Positions 1-8,947 are shown, counted from the first letter of the stretch. The stretch is 9,186 bases of DNA from an uncultured Collinsella sp. (GCA_900545905.1 URBA01000043.1:1-9186), one strand, 5' to 3'. Notes: generated by a model not told the origin, from the sequence alone. A program made the numbers and translations.

Positions 1-55
1 AGTCCCTTGCGGCGTAGTTCTTATTTAAGCCGTCCAAGTTTTGGGGTGCAGTTCA
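1..55. mobile_element. Probable terminal end of an IS3-family insertion sequence (partial)
   Basis: Read on the minus strand from position 55 leftwards, the sequence begins TGAACTGCACCCC, then AAAACTTGGACGG. This is the pattern of IS3-family (IS150-type) terminal inverted repeats, which start with TG, carry a C-rich block and an AAAA-TTGGAC block, and end in CA on the other strand. The element would extend beyond the left edge. No transposase coding sequence can be read in the 55 bases, so it is unclear whether this is the left or the right end. The other inverted repeat and the short target duplication (which would begin at position 56, TGT or similar) lie outside the window. Recognition is from memory of the family pattern, so the call is moderate. 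Confidence 0.55.
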
Positions 56-128
56 TGTGCGCAGCGGGGGTTCTTTCATGTCCGAGGACGTCCGCGAAGG
101 TTAGCCCTCAGATCCTGCGGTGGGAGAC
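56..128. other. Short spacer between nifJ stop and the IS-like end
   Basis: These 73 bases hold no gene. On the minus strand, directly after the nifJ TAA codon, I find only short GGACGTCC/GTCC-TC-GGAC pairings with no following T run, so there is no convincing intrinsic terminator. If the IS-like end to the left is real, insertion may have separated nifJ from its native terminator. Confidence 0.5.
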
Positions 129-3668
<3,540 letters not shown>

Positions 3669-3683
3669 ATACCCCTCTCCTCT
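3669..3683 (-). promoter_or_regulatory. nifJ ribosome binding site
   Basis: The minus strand reads GAGGAGAGGGGTAT immediately before the ATG at 3668. This purine-rich block decides the start in favour of 3668 over the in-frame ATG at 3686, which lies on the upstream side of this block. Confidence 0.75.
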
Positions 3684-3700
3684 CATATAGGTATACAGGC

Positions 3701-3716
3701 CCCGGCGATCGCCGGG
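3701..3716. repeat. Perfect 16-bp palindrome in the nifJ leader
   Basis: CCCGGCGATCGCCGGG is its own reverse complement and sits 33 bp upstream of the nifJ start. It could be a protein operator or, in RNA, a very stable hairpin just upstream of the ribosome binding site. There is no T run after it, so it is not an intrinsic terminator. The 11-mer GCCCCGGCGAT covering its left half recurs at 3903-3913, farther up the leader. Confidence 0.6.
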
Positions 3717-3935
3717 ATGTTGGCGTGATGGGATTTTCGTTGTTGCTTCCGATCATCTGACAAGCGGACTCAGCAGCAGATACATGGCGTGGAGAGAAGG
3801 CATGCCGAGGCGAGGGCCAGCTGATGCGCCCCACAGACCCGACCGCCCGTCTTGCACATGACCGAGCGCCGCAAAGGCCGCATGCCGGATGCTCCCGGGC
3901 ACGCCCCGGCGATGGGAAGCGCCCGCAACGGAAAT

Positions 3936-3945
3936 CCGCATGCGG
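3936..3945. repeat. 10-bp palindrome at the presumed nifJ transcription start
   Basis: CCGCATGCGG is a perfect palindrome lying 4 bp downstream of the TACAAT hexamer. Its position suggests an operator, but no regulator can be named. Further GCATGC cores occur at 3880-3885 and 3800-3805. Confidence 0.4.
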
Positions 3946-3949
3946 GTTT

Positions 3950-3955
3950 ATTGTA
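3950..3955 (-). promoter_or_regulatory. Candidate -10 element for nifJ
   Basis: TACAAT on the minus strand is a good -10 hexamer. No convincing -35 hexamer is found 16-18 bp upstream. TTGACG occurs only 6 bp before it (3962-3967), too close to pair with it. Transcription would start near 3943, inside the CCGCATGCGG palindrome, so a factor bound there could block initiation. This is a weak call. Confidence 0.3.
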
Positions 3956-3994
3956 CCCCGCCGTCAAGTGTAATTTCGGCAAATATAGGCGGGC

Positions 3995-4008
3995 GGTAAA
4001 GGTTTACC
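3995..4008. repeat. Inverted repeat GGTAAA-GG-TTTACC upstream of nifJ promoter
   Basis: A 6-bp inverted repeat with a 2-bp centre lies about 40 bp upstream of the candidate -10. This is a possible activator or repressor site for nifJ. It lies between the upstream operon's terminator (4029-4059) and the promoter, so it belongs to the nifJ control region. No factor is assigned. Confidence 0.35.
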
Positions 4009-4028
4009 TCGGGTGACTGCCGGGAGCA

Positions 4029-4059
4029 AAATGATCCCTTGGGGACGGAGGGACCATTT
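4029..4059 (-). terminator. Intrinsic terminator of the kinase/FHA operon
   Basis: On the minus strand the 11-nt arm AAATGGTCCCT (4059-4049) pairs with AGGGATCATTT (4039-4029), with one G-T wobble and a 9-nt loop. The hairpin begins 11 nt after the FHA gene's TAG. The T run is short (TTTT then GC), so termination may be partial, but position and stem length fit a terminator well. It separates the operon from nifJ. Confidence 0.7.
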
Positions 4060-4070
4060 GGCAGGACTGG

Positions 4071-5009
4071 CTAGAGGGCACCGAAGAGAATGGCGTAGGT
4101 AGTGGATTCGCCGAGCTTGAGCTCGTCGCCGGGATTGAGTTGGGCGGAACGGCCGGGCTCGACCTGAATGCAGACGCGCGTGGCCCCGTTTACCACCACG
4201 GTTCCGTTGGTGGACGACAAGTCCTCGACGTGCCAGATATTTTGAGCATCGCACCAGATATGGGCATGGCGGGCCGAGACATCGTCGCCGACGTCGGTAA
4301 TATCGCCCTCACCAGTGGCCAGCGCGCCAATCTCAACACCCTGCTCACTCGGCTGAATCCAGCGCGGGGCGCTCACGACAAAACTGTTTTGTACGCGCAG
4401 CAAGCCCAAGGGGTGCGCCGGGGCGGGTTCGCGCTCGCCCGCGGTCATCGACATGCCAAGCGAACGCGGCGTGGAGATGCCTCCGCCACAGGTCGCGTGC
4501 GCGTAGTCGATGGCATAGTTCACCGAGGACCGCACATCCGCCGAACAACCGACGGCGACAAACAGCACCAGCACGGCCTCGGCGCGCTCGGCAGGCATGA
4601 GTTCCGCCGCCTGGGACAGGCGATCGAGCGCGTTGCGATAGAGATTCGTGTCCTGGTGGCACTCTTCGAGCGCGCGTACCATCGGTTCACCTGCAGGACC
4701 GCACACCATATTGATCACAGCCGTGGAGTCCATGGGATTTCGCTGGCGCAGGGCCAGTTGCGACATAATACGCGCAGCCGAGGTACCGTATTCGGCAAAG
4801 TAGCGCTGCTGAAGCGTGCCGACCGGCGCGCGAACGATAAAGCGGGAAACCCAAGAGCGATCGGCGGCTCGACTCTGCGGGCTGCGGCCGTCGGCGAGCG
4901 GACGGGACGAAAGCACCAAGCCGCACAGCTCGATATGGCTCAGATGCGCCGCGCGCTTAAAGATGTCAAACATGGCCCCGCATGGGGTGAGCTCAACTTG
5001 AGATGCCAT
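4071..5009 (-). CDS. FHA-domain protein with uncharacterised N-terminal region
   Basis: This 312-residue protein has no visible signal peptide or membrane segment, so it is probably cytoplasmic. The C-terminal 110 residues or so form a forkhead-associated domain, which binds phosphothreonine peptides. The diagnostic residues are S245, R247 and H248 (SARHAHI), then SSTNGT at 265-270 and NG at 274-275. The usual leading GR motif is not obvious; IGA at 227-229 may replace it. Residues 1-200 are a mixed region with six cysteines (10, 29, 103, 117, 155, 174) that I do not recognise. The ATG at 5009 is preceded by AAGGAGG at 8 nt, and the gene begins 3 nt after the kinase stop, so the two are co-transcribed. 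A natural inference is that it reads phosphorylation by the neighbouring kinase, on itself, the kinase or the anchored protein. A terminator follows directly. Confidence 0.88.
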   Translation of the reverse strand: MASQVELTPCGAMFDIFKRAAHLSHIELCGLVLSSRPLADGRSPQSRAADRSWVSRFIVRAPVGTLQQRYFAEYGTSAARIMSQLALRQRNPMDSTAVINMVCGPAGEPMVRALEECHQDTNLYRNALDRLSQAAELMPAERAEAVLVLFVAVGCSADVRSSVNYAIDYAHATCGGGISTPRSLGMSMTAGEREPAPAHPLGLLRVQNSFVVSAPRWIQPSEQGVEIGALATGEGDITDVGDDVSARHAHIWCDAQNIWHVEDLSSTNGTVVVNGATRVCIQVEPGRSAQLNPGDELKLGESTTYAILFGAL

Positions 5010-5012
5010 GAC

Positions 5013-6857
5013 CTAGGCCTCCTTGGTCGTAGAAATAGAATCGGACGATACTTCGACAGGTCCGCCAAAAGTACGGGCAGCTGCGGCTCCACCGGCAAGC
5101 GGAGTCGCCATCTGGGCTTTTGTGCGTCGCGGTGCCGAAACGGGAAGTTCAAAGGCAAAGCCCATCGCAAGCAAAAACCACGTAAGCGTATAGGTTGCAA
5201 CCAGAGCGGCAACAAGGCCGCCCATCACGGCGCGTTGGGAAAATACGCTACATGCAGCCACAACCAGCACCGGAACCTCGCAGGCAGAAAGCGCAAGCAC
5301 ACCCTGCAGGAAGCCCGAGCGCCGATCGCGCGCAAGTGCCCCCGCGGCAACGCCGGCTATGCCTGGCAGCGCCAACGCCAGTGCGGCAATAATACCCGGT
5401 AGCGACCCAGACCACACGAGCGATCCCAAAGTCGCCGTCACGCGAGCGCCCGACGTCAGCAGCGCGGCCGAAACCACGACCACAGCCCAAACCACACCAC
5501 AGACGACCGTCGCGCCGACCATCAGCGCGCGACGAACCGCGCGGCCAGACGCATCCATGGGGCACGGCGTGAGCGGCTCGCCGCGGAGCGAACGACCGAC
5601 ATTTTGCGCATAGTGGTCACAAAACGCCGAGAGCGCCGCCTCGACCGCCGCCGGCTCGGGACGATCTTTTTGATGGCTGGACAGACAGGCCATCACCACG
5701 TCGAACAGCTGGGCATCGACAAACGCCAGCGCATCACGTAGCTCTTCGGAATCCGGCTCAAGCCCTAGCTGCTGGGCCTGCTCGGCCGCGGCGAGCGCCA
5801 CATCGGGCTCACGACGAAGCAGCTGAGTCAAATCACAACCGGGCGCATGGGCACCAATGGGATAGTCGGGCCGCGTGTCCATCTTGAGACGGTAGGGGCT
5901 GGCGATGTCGCGCGTCTTTTTGCGCGAACCCGAGGTGCCCGAAGCGCTCGGCGCGGCTTCGTATGGCGCGATGCCGGCAATGAGCTCGTAAACCGTGCTT
6001 GCCGCGGCATAGACGTCAATCGCCGGCGACATACGCAAAGCGCGCAGATCGGGAATATCGTCGGTGAGCATCTCGGGTGGGGCATAGGCAACCGTCGCGC
6101 GACGCAGCGTGGCATAGCGCTCCGTAAACGACGCCTTGCCGCCGGTACCGGCCACGGCCGACGCAGGCTCAAGCGCCAGCGACGAGCCAAAGTCGATCAG
6201 GCACAGGTCAAAGGTGCCCTCGGCAAGCTGCCGGTCAAGCGGTAGACGCGCCGTACGCACCATATTATTAGCGGGCGAGATATCGCGATGGACAAAGCCC
6301 TCACCCACCAGGCTCATACGGCAGAGCAGATCAAACAGGTCGCGACCCAGACGCGCCGCCACAAGCGGCGACAGGCGTCCGGCATCGTCCACGGCGAGTC
6401 GCGAACGCAAGCGGGCGAGCGTCTCGCCCTCGACCCATTCCATGACAATTGCAGGCACACCGTCGACCTCGCCCCAGCCATAGAGGCGGGGAAAGCCCTT
6501 AAGGCCCGAAAGGGCGCGATGGCATTCGTATTCCTCGCGAAACGCCGCCTTGAACTTGGCGACCAGTGCCTCGTGAGCGGCATCGTCGTCAAACTCATCG
6601 CGCGTCGGCAAGATGAGCTGTTTGAGTGCCACGGCCTCGCCTTGGGCGTTGACGGCACGCGTCACGCGGCCGATACCGCCACGGCGCATGGTGGCATCGT
6701 CGGCAAACAGCATCGTAAAACGACGCAGATAGGCAGGCAGTTCGTCCTGACCGAGCGCAATGGCCGGCTCAAACCCGTCGACACGCGCCAGGCGCAGGTC
6801 GACCATGGAATCGCGACCGAGCGATTGTGGTGTGGTGGATGCAAGATCGGTCATCAT
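5013..6857 (-). CDS. Membrane Ser/Thr protein kinase (Hanks type)
   Basis: A 614-residue kinase. The Gly-rich loop is RGGIGRV (59-65), the ATP lysine K79 in VALK, and the helix-C glutamate probably E108 or E109. The catalytic loop is HRDISPAN (190-197, base D192), the metal site DFG is at 222-224, APPE is at 259-262, the helix-F aspartate is D281, and the late-subdomain arginine is R399 in DRPEP. HRD is followed by Ser at 194, where most Ser/Thr kinases have Lys. After residue 440 come four likely membrane segments (about 442-468, 478-507, 516-538, 543-570). The charged ARDRR loop at 509-513 fits an inside loop, so both ends face the cytoplasm. There is no PASTA or other extracellular domain, so any signal sensing would need a partner, perhaps the preceding gene's product. 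The start overlaps that gene's stop as ATGA; a second ATG follows at once (6854). No strong ribosome site is seen, implying translational coupling. The substrate is unknown. Confidence 0.9.
   Translation of the reverse strand: MMTDLASTTPQSLGRDSMVDLRLARVDGFEPAIALGQDELPAYLRRFTMLFADDATMRRGGIGRVTRAVNAQGEAVALKQLILPTRDEFDDDAAHEALVAKFKAAFREEYECHRALSGLKGFPRLYGWGEVDGVPAIVMEWVEGETLARLRSRLAVDDAGRLSPLVAARLGRDLFDLLCRMSLVGEGFVHRDISPANNMVRTARLPLDRQLAEGTFDLCLIDFGSSLALEPASAVAGTGGKASFTERYATLRRATVAYAPPEMLTDDIPDLRALRMSPAIDVYAAASTVYELIAGIAPYEAAPSASGTSGSRKKTRDIASPYRLKMDTRPDYPIGAHAPGCDLTQLLRREPDVALAAAEQAQQLGLEPDSEELRDALAFVDAQLFDVVMACLSSHQKDRPEPAAVEAALSAFCDHYAQNVGRSLRGEPLTPCPMDASGRAVRRALMVGATVVCGVVWAVVVVSAALLTSGARVTATLGSLVWSGSLPGIIAALALALPGIAGVAAGALARDRRSGFLQGVLALSACEVPVLVVAACSVFSQRAVMGGLVAALVATYTLTWFLLAMGFAFELPVSAPRRTKAQMATPLAGGAAAARTFGGPVEVSSDSISTTKEA
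5018..5024 (-). promoter_or_regulatory. Ribosome binding site of the FHA gene
   Basis: AAGGAGG on the minus strand lies 8 nt before the ATG at 5009 and overlaps the last codons of the kinase gene, supporting translation linked to the upstream gene. Confidence 0.75.
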
Positions 6858-7759
6858 AGGGCAAGCGCCGCCACGTTATTGTTGAAGTTACCGAGTGCGA
6901 CGTCATCATCGCCGTAATGGCCGACCCATTGACATAGGTTGGTGTAACAGCCCCACAGATTGGCATACTGCTGATACCACTTTGACCGGGGCGAGAATGT
7001 CTGACGACCGAACTCGGCTCGAATGACAAACATCTCCCCGACCAGGCTGTCGCACGGCCTGGGATCTCCCGTAGAGTTATAGGTCGAGACCACGTCATTG
7101 GCACGAGAAACGTAGCCGTCGAGCATGTTGTACTTGGTCACAAGCCAACTGTGAATGCTCTCTTCCTCAGCAGCGGAAAGGCCACCGGAGTTTGCATCGT
7201 TGTCAGTGTTGCCGCCCGTCGAGCCGCCATTTCCAGACCCTCCGGTAGAGGAGCCCGACCCAGAGCCGCCGCTCGAACTCGACGAATTCGAGCCGGAGCC
7301 AGAAGTATCCGAGCTACCGGGCTTTCCGGACTGCTGGGCGTCCTGCTCCTTCTGCTGCTCGACCTTATTCACCGTTGCCGCCACGCTATTGTTGGACAAC
7401 CGATCGATGATCTTGGTGTTGGTGAGCACGATGGTTTTGCCATTGGCAAGCGTGACTTCGTTGTCCGGGGCCTCGGCGCCGTCCGCATCGTCGGTGCCAA
7501 ACACAATATGCGCGACCACACTTGCCCAAGCATATCCAGTCGTGGTACCCAGATCACTTTTGACCTCATGCCCCACGCACGGTTCGCGTGCGGCATGCGC
7601 CTGCATCATGGACGGCACGGTCATGCCATAGGCAGAAACGCCAGCTATGACCAGCACCAGCGAGCAAGACAGCAGTGCGTACGCCCGCGGCGCCAAGCCC
7701 AGTCGGCGCCGCATGCGCACCGCGGCGCCGCGCTTTGTCTGAGTGCCACCGGGCCGCAT
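6854..7759 (-). CDS. Membrane-anchored, probably extracellular protein with Ser/Gly linker; unknown function
   Basis: A 301-residue protein that I do not recognise. A basic N-terminus (RMRRR at 15-19) precedes one hydrophobic segment at about 26-46, followed by AHAA (54-57), so it is either anchored by this segment or cleaved after it. Residues 60-140 form a first region (C61; TLANGKTIVLTNTKIIDRL at 103-121). Residues 144-195 are a low-complexity Ser/Gly/Asn/Thr linker. Residues 196-301 form an aromatic-rich domain (W204, W261, W269, W278 and many Tyr) with C236, C271 and C276. With C61, disulphides outside the cell are possible. The ATG at 7759 is chosen because GGAGGAG lies 5 nt before it. 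A longer in-frame reading from TTG at 7852 or ATG at 7816 would run through an intrinsic terminator hairpin and has no ribosome site. The stop overlaps the kinase start, so the pair is co-translated. It may be the kinase's extracellular sensor partner or substrate; that is inference. Confidence 0.8.
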   Translation of the reverse strand: MRPGGTQTKRGAAVRMRRRLGLAPRAYALLSCSLVLVIAGVSAYGMTVPSMMQAHAAREPCVGHEVKSDLGTTTGYAWASVVAHIVFGTDDADGAEAPDNEVTLANGKTIVLTNTKIIDRLSNNSVAATVNKVEQQKEQDAQQSGKPGSSDTSGSGSNSSSSSGGSGSGSSTGGSGNGGSTGGNTDNDANSGGLSAAEEESIHSWLVTKYNMLDGYVSRANDVVSTYNSTGDPRPCDSLVGEMFVIRAEFGRQTFSPRSKWYQQYANLWGCYTNLCQWVGHYGDDDVALGNFNNNVAALAL

Positions 7760-7764
7760 GCGTT

Positions 7765-7771
7765 CTCCTCC
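7765..7771 (-). promoter_or_regulatory. Ribosome binding site fixing the start of the anchored-protein gene
   Basis: GGAGGAG on the minus strand, 5 nt before the ATG at 7759. It is among the strongest Shine-Dalgarno sequences in the window and excludes the longer readings from 7816 or 7852. It lies only about 3 nt after the T-rich tail of the leader terminator hairpin. Confidence 0.85.
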
Positions 7772-7800
7772 AACAAAAACACGCCGCTCGGGAGCGGCGC
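7772..7800 (-). terminator. Intrinsic terminator in the operon leader (attenuator candidate)
   Basis: On the minus strand CGCCGCTC-CC-GAGCGGCG (7799-7782) forms an 8-bp GC-rich stem, extendable by a G-T wobble pair. It is followed by TG, TTTTT, G and TT, the classic form of an intrinsic terminator. It ends 12 nt before the first ATG of the operon, leaving no room for a promoter after it. Transcripts of the operon must therefore read through it. It may act as an attenuator, or as the end of the ybaB-recR transcript with leaky passage. Confidence 0.8.
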
Positions 7801-7821
7801 ATTCATTCGAATCCATATTTG

Positions 7822-7830
7822 AGTGTATCA
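7822..7830 (-). promoter_or_regulatory. Candidate extended -10 promoter of the kinase operon
   Basis: TGATACACT on the minus strand fits an extended -10 element (TGn plus TACACT). The best -35 candidate, TTGCGC at 7847-7852, is 19 bp away, which is long. Transcription would start near 7815, giving a leader of about 55 nt that is mostly the terminator hairpin. The sequence GTTGCGCAAC (7844-7853), a 10-bp palindrome, overlaps the -35 position and could be an operator. Confidence 0.4.
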
Positions 7831-7913
7831 GCGAACCAAAAAGGTTGCGCAACGAATGGGCAAATTAAGGATGTGAGCGGAAGCATCCATGCGATAAGCG
7901 GATACAAAGCATC

Positions 7914-7929
7914 TTTGTTGCACAACAAA
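7914..7929. repeat. Inverted repeat TTTGTTG-CA-CAACAAA
   Basis: A perfect 7-bp inverted repeat with a 2-bp centre lies between recR and the kinase operon, about 85 bp upstream of the extended -10 candidate. It could be a regulator site; no factor is assigned. Confidence 0.4.
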
Positions 7930-7937
7930 CTTACAGT

Positions 7938-7967
7938 CGCACGGGGAAATTATGACTACCCCGTGCG
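7938..7967 (-). terminator. Hairpin after recR, possible weak terminator
   Basis: CGCACGGGG and CCCCGTGCG form a perfect 9-bp stem with a 12-nt loop, 37 nt after the recR stop. On the minus strand the following bases, ACTGTAAGTTTGTTG, are only moderately T-rich, so termination would be inefficient or factor-dependent. It may also shield the 3' end of the ybaB-recR mRNA. The stronger hairpin at 7782-7799 lies 140 bases farther on. Confidence 0.45.
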
Positions 7968-8004
7968 TCGCGAGGAAAACATACGGCAGGAGCAGGCTCG
8001 CCAC

Positions 8005-8601
8005 CTAAATCGTGCGACGGGCCTCGATAGCGCGCCCAAGCGTAAGCTCGTCGGCATACTCCAGGTCGCCGCCCACGGGCAGGCCGCTCGCCAGACGCGA
8101 TACCTCAACGCCCAGCGGCTTGATAGTGCGGGCCAGGTAGCTCGCCGTGGTCTCGCCCTCAATATTGGGGTTGGTGGCGATGATGACCTCGTGGATGTCC
8201 TCGTGGCCCAAGCGTGCCAGCAGCTCGCGGATGTGCAACTGCTCGGGACCAATCTTGTCCATGGGGCTGATCACACCGCCCAATACGTGGTAGAGGCCGT
8301 GGTAGCTGCCCGTGCGCTCGATCGCCTGGACATCGCGCGGCTCGCCCACCACGCAAATGCGAGTGGTGTCGCGCATCGAATCCTGGCAGATGGAGCACTC
8401 GTCGGCCGTGGCGTAGTTAAAGCAGCGGCTGCAAAAGTGGACCTCCTGCTTGACCTCCAGGATGGCCTCGGCCAGGCGGCGCGCCTCCTCGGCGTCGGCC
8501 TCCAACAGGTAATAGGCGATGCGCTGGGCCGACTTGGGACCAATGCCCGGCAGACGACCCAGCTCATCGAGCAGTTTTTGCAGACTGTGATTCGCGCTCA
8601 T
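8005..8601 (-). CDS. recR: Recombination mediator protein RecR
   Basis: A 198-residue protein, the usual RecR length. RecR works with RecO (and RecF) to load RecA on SSB-coated single-stranded DNA at gaps during daughter-strand repair. The order of elements is typical: helix-hairpin-helix LPGIGPKSAQRIA (17-29); a four-cysteine zinc site C57/C60/C69/C72; a Toprim domain from about 80 with VVGEPRD (84-90) and ATNPNIEGETTA (142-153); and the conserved GLPVGGDLEYADELTL at 173-188, ending in RRTI. It starts 13 nt after the ybaB stop. The 13-nt gap GACACACATATAT has no Shine-Dalgarno sequence, so translation probably depends on ribosomes finishing ybaB. The same gene pair is common across bacteria, often behind dnaX. 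Confidence 0.97.
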   Translation of the reverse strand: MSANHSLQKLLDELGRLPGIGPKSAQRIAYYLLEADAEEARRLAEAILEVKQEVHFCSRCFNYATADECSICQDSMRDTTRICVVGEPRDVQAIERTGSYHGLYHVLGGVISPMDKIGPEQLHIRELLARLGHEDIHEVIIATNPNIEGETTASYLARTIKPLGVEVSRLASGLPVGGDLEYADELTLGRAIEARRTI

Positions 8602-8614
8602 ATATATGTGTGTC

Positions 8615-8935
8615 TTAGAACGGCATGCCCGGGATGTTGAGGCCGCCGGTGATGGCGCCCATCTGCTTGTTGGCGAGCTCGTTGACGCCGCGAACGGCCT
8701 CGTTAACAGCAGCCATGATCATGTCCTGCAGCATATCGACGTCCTCGGGATCGAGGGCATCGGGGTCGATGGTGAGGTTGACGAGCTCCATCTCGCCGTT
8801 AACGGTCACCTTGACCATGCCGCCGCCGGCAGAGGCGTCGACGGTCTGGGACTTGAGGTTCTCCTGCGCGGCGGCAAGCTGCTCCTGCATCTTGCGAGCC
8901 TGCTTCATCATCTGCTGCATGTTCATACCGGCCAT
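8615..8935 (-). CDS. ybaB: Nucleoid-associated protein YbaB/EbfC family
   Basis: A 106-residue protein matching the YbaB/EbfC family, small dimeric DNA-binding proteins associated with the nucleoid. The sequence shows the family pattern: a charged N-terminal helix with MMKQARKMQEQL (9-20), the strand region GGGMVKVTVNGEMEL (37-51), IDPDAL (56-61), a second helix MLQDMIMAAVNEA (68-80) and a Gly/Met-rich end (GGLNIPGMPF). The ATG at 8935 is preceded by AAAGGAG at 5 nt; an internal ATG at 8926 is less likely. It is followed closely by recR, and the conserved neighbourhood suggests a link to recombination or replication, though the exact role of YbaB remains unsettled. A likely promoter lies about 75 bp upstream. 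Confidence 0.96.
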   Translation of the reverse strand: MAGMNMQQMMKQARKMQEQLAAAQENLKSQTVDASAGGGMVKVTVNGEMELVNLTIDPDALDPEDVDMLQDMIMAAVNEAVRGVNELANKQMGAITGGLNIPGMPF

Positions 8936-8940
8936 GATGG

Positions 8941-8947
8941 CTCCTTT
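8941..8947 (-). promoter_or_regulatory. ybaB ribosome binding site
   Basis: AAAGGAG on the minus strand, 5 nt upstream of the ATG at 8935; it supports this start over the ATG at 8926. Confidence 0.75.

Larger units (their letters stand above)
3669..4028 (-). other. Long non-coding region upstream of nifJ; probable 5' leader
   Basis: About 360 bases without a convincing gene. If the -10 candidate at 3950-3955 is right, the nifJ transcript has a leader of about 270 nt, GC-rich over most of its length. It contains GCATGC three times (3800-3805, 3880-3885, 3938-3943), two of them inside larger palindromes (GGCATGCC at 3799-3806; CCGCATGCGG at 3936-3945). A CCGGG/CCCGG hairpin lies at 3895-3909, and the 16-bp palindrome at 3701-3716. 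Two small open frames on the minus strand (3753-3941 and 3770-3982) lack ribosome binding sites and resemble no known protein. I do not recognise a known riboswitch; the TPP riboswitch core motifs are absent. Confidence 0.5.
7760..8004 (-). other. Non-coding region between recR and the kinase operon
   Basis: These 245 bases hold no gene that I can support. In transcription order they contain the 9-bp GC hairpin (7967-7938), the TTTGTTG inverted repeat (7929-7914), a GTTGCGCAAC palindrome (7853-7844), the extended -10 candidate (7830-7822), the terminator hairpin (7799-7782) and the ribosome site (7771-7765). A short CCGCTC segment (minus strand, 7880-7875) could pair with the GAGCGG arm of the terminator, but only over 6 bp and only if transcription begins farther upstream. 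Confidence 0.5.

Noticed and set aside
3728..3780. CTGCTGAGTCC ... CGAAA on the minus strand, reminiscent of a hammerhead ribozyme core
   Set aside because: The first box should read CTGANGA and has C instead of A; the three flanking stems and cleavage site cannot be drawn.
3961..3967. TTGACG hexamer as a -35 box for nifJ
   Set aside because: Only 6 bp separate it from TACAAT, and no -10-like hexamer lies 16-18 bp downstream of it.
3753..3982. Two small overlapping minus-strand frames (62 and 70 codons) ahead of nifJ
   Set aside because: No ribosome binding site, starts at or before the presumed transcription start, Cys/Arg/Pro-rich translations typical of GC-rich non-coding DNA.
4140..5402. 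420-codon open frame on the plus strand
   Set aside because: It is antisense and in phase with the FHA gene and then crosses into the kinase gene; its translation is Arg/Gly/His-rich without motifs.
6854..7852. Longer 332-residue version of the anchored protein starting at TTG 7852
   Set aside because: It would translate through the terminator hairpin, lacks a ribosome site, and the ATG at 7759 has GGAGGAG at ideal distance directly before the basic/hydrophobic anchor.
7675..8640. 321-codon open frame on the plus strand
   Set aside because: It is antisense and in phase with recR; it also runs through the hairpins and leader of the kinase operon, which is not expected for a gene.
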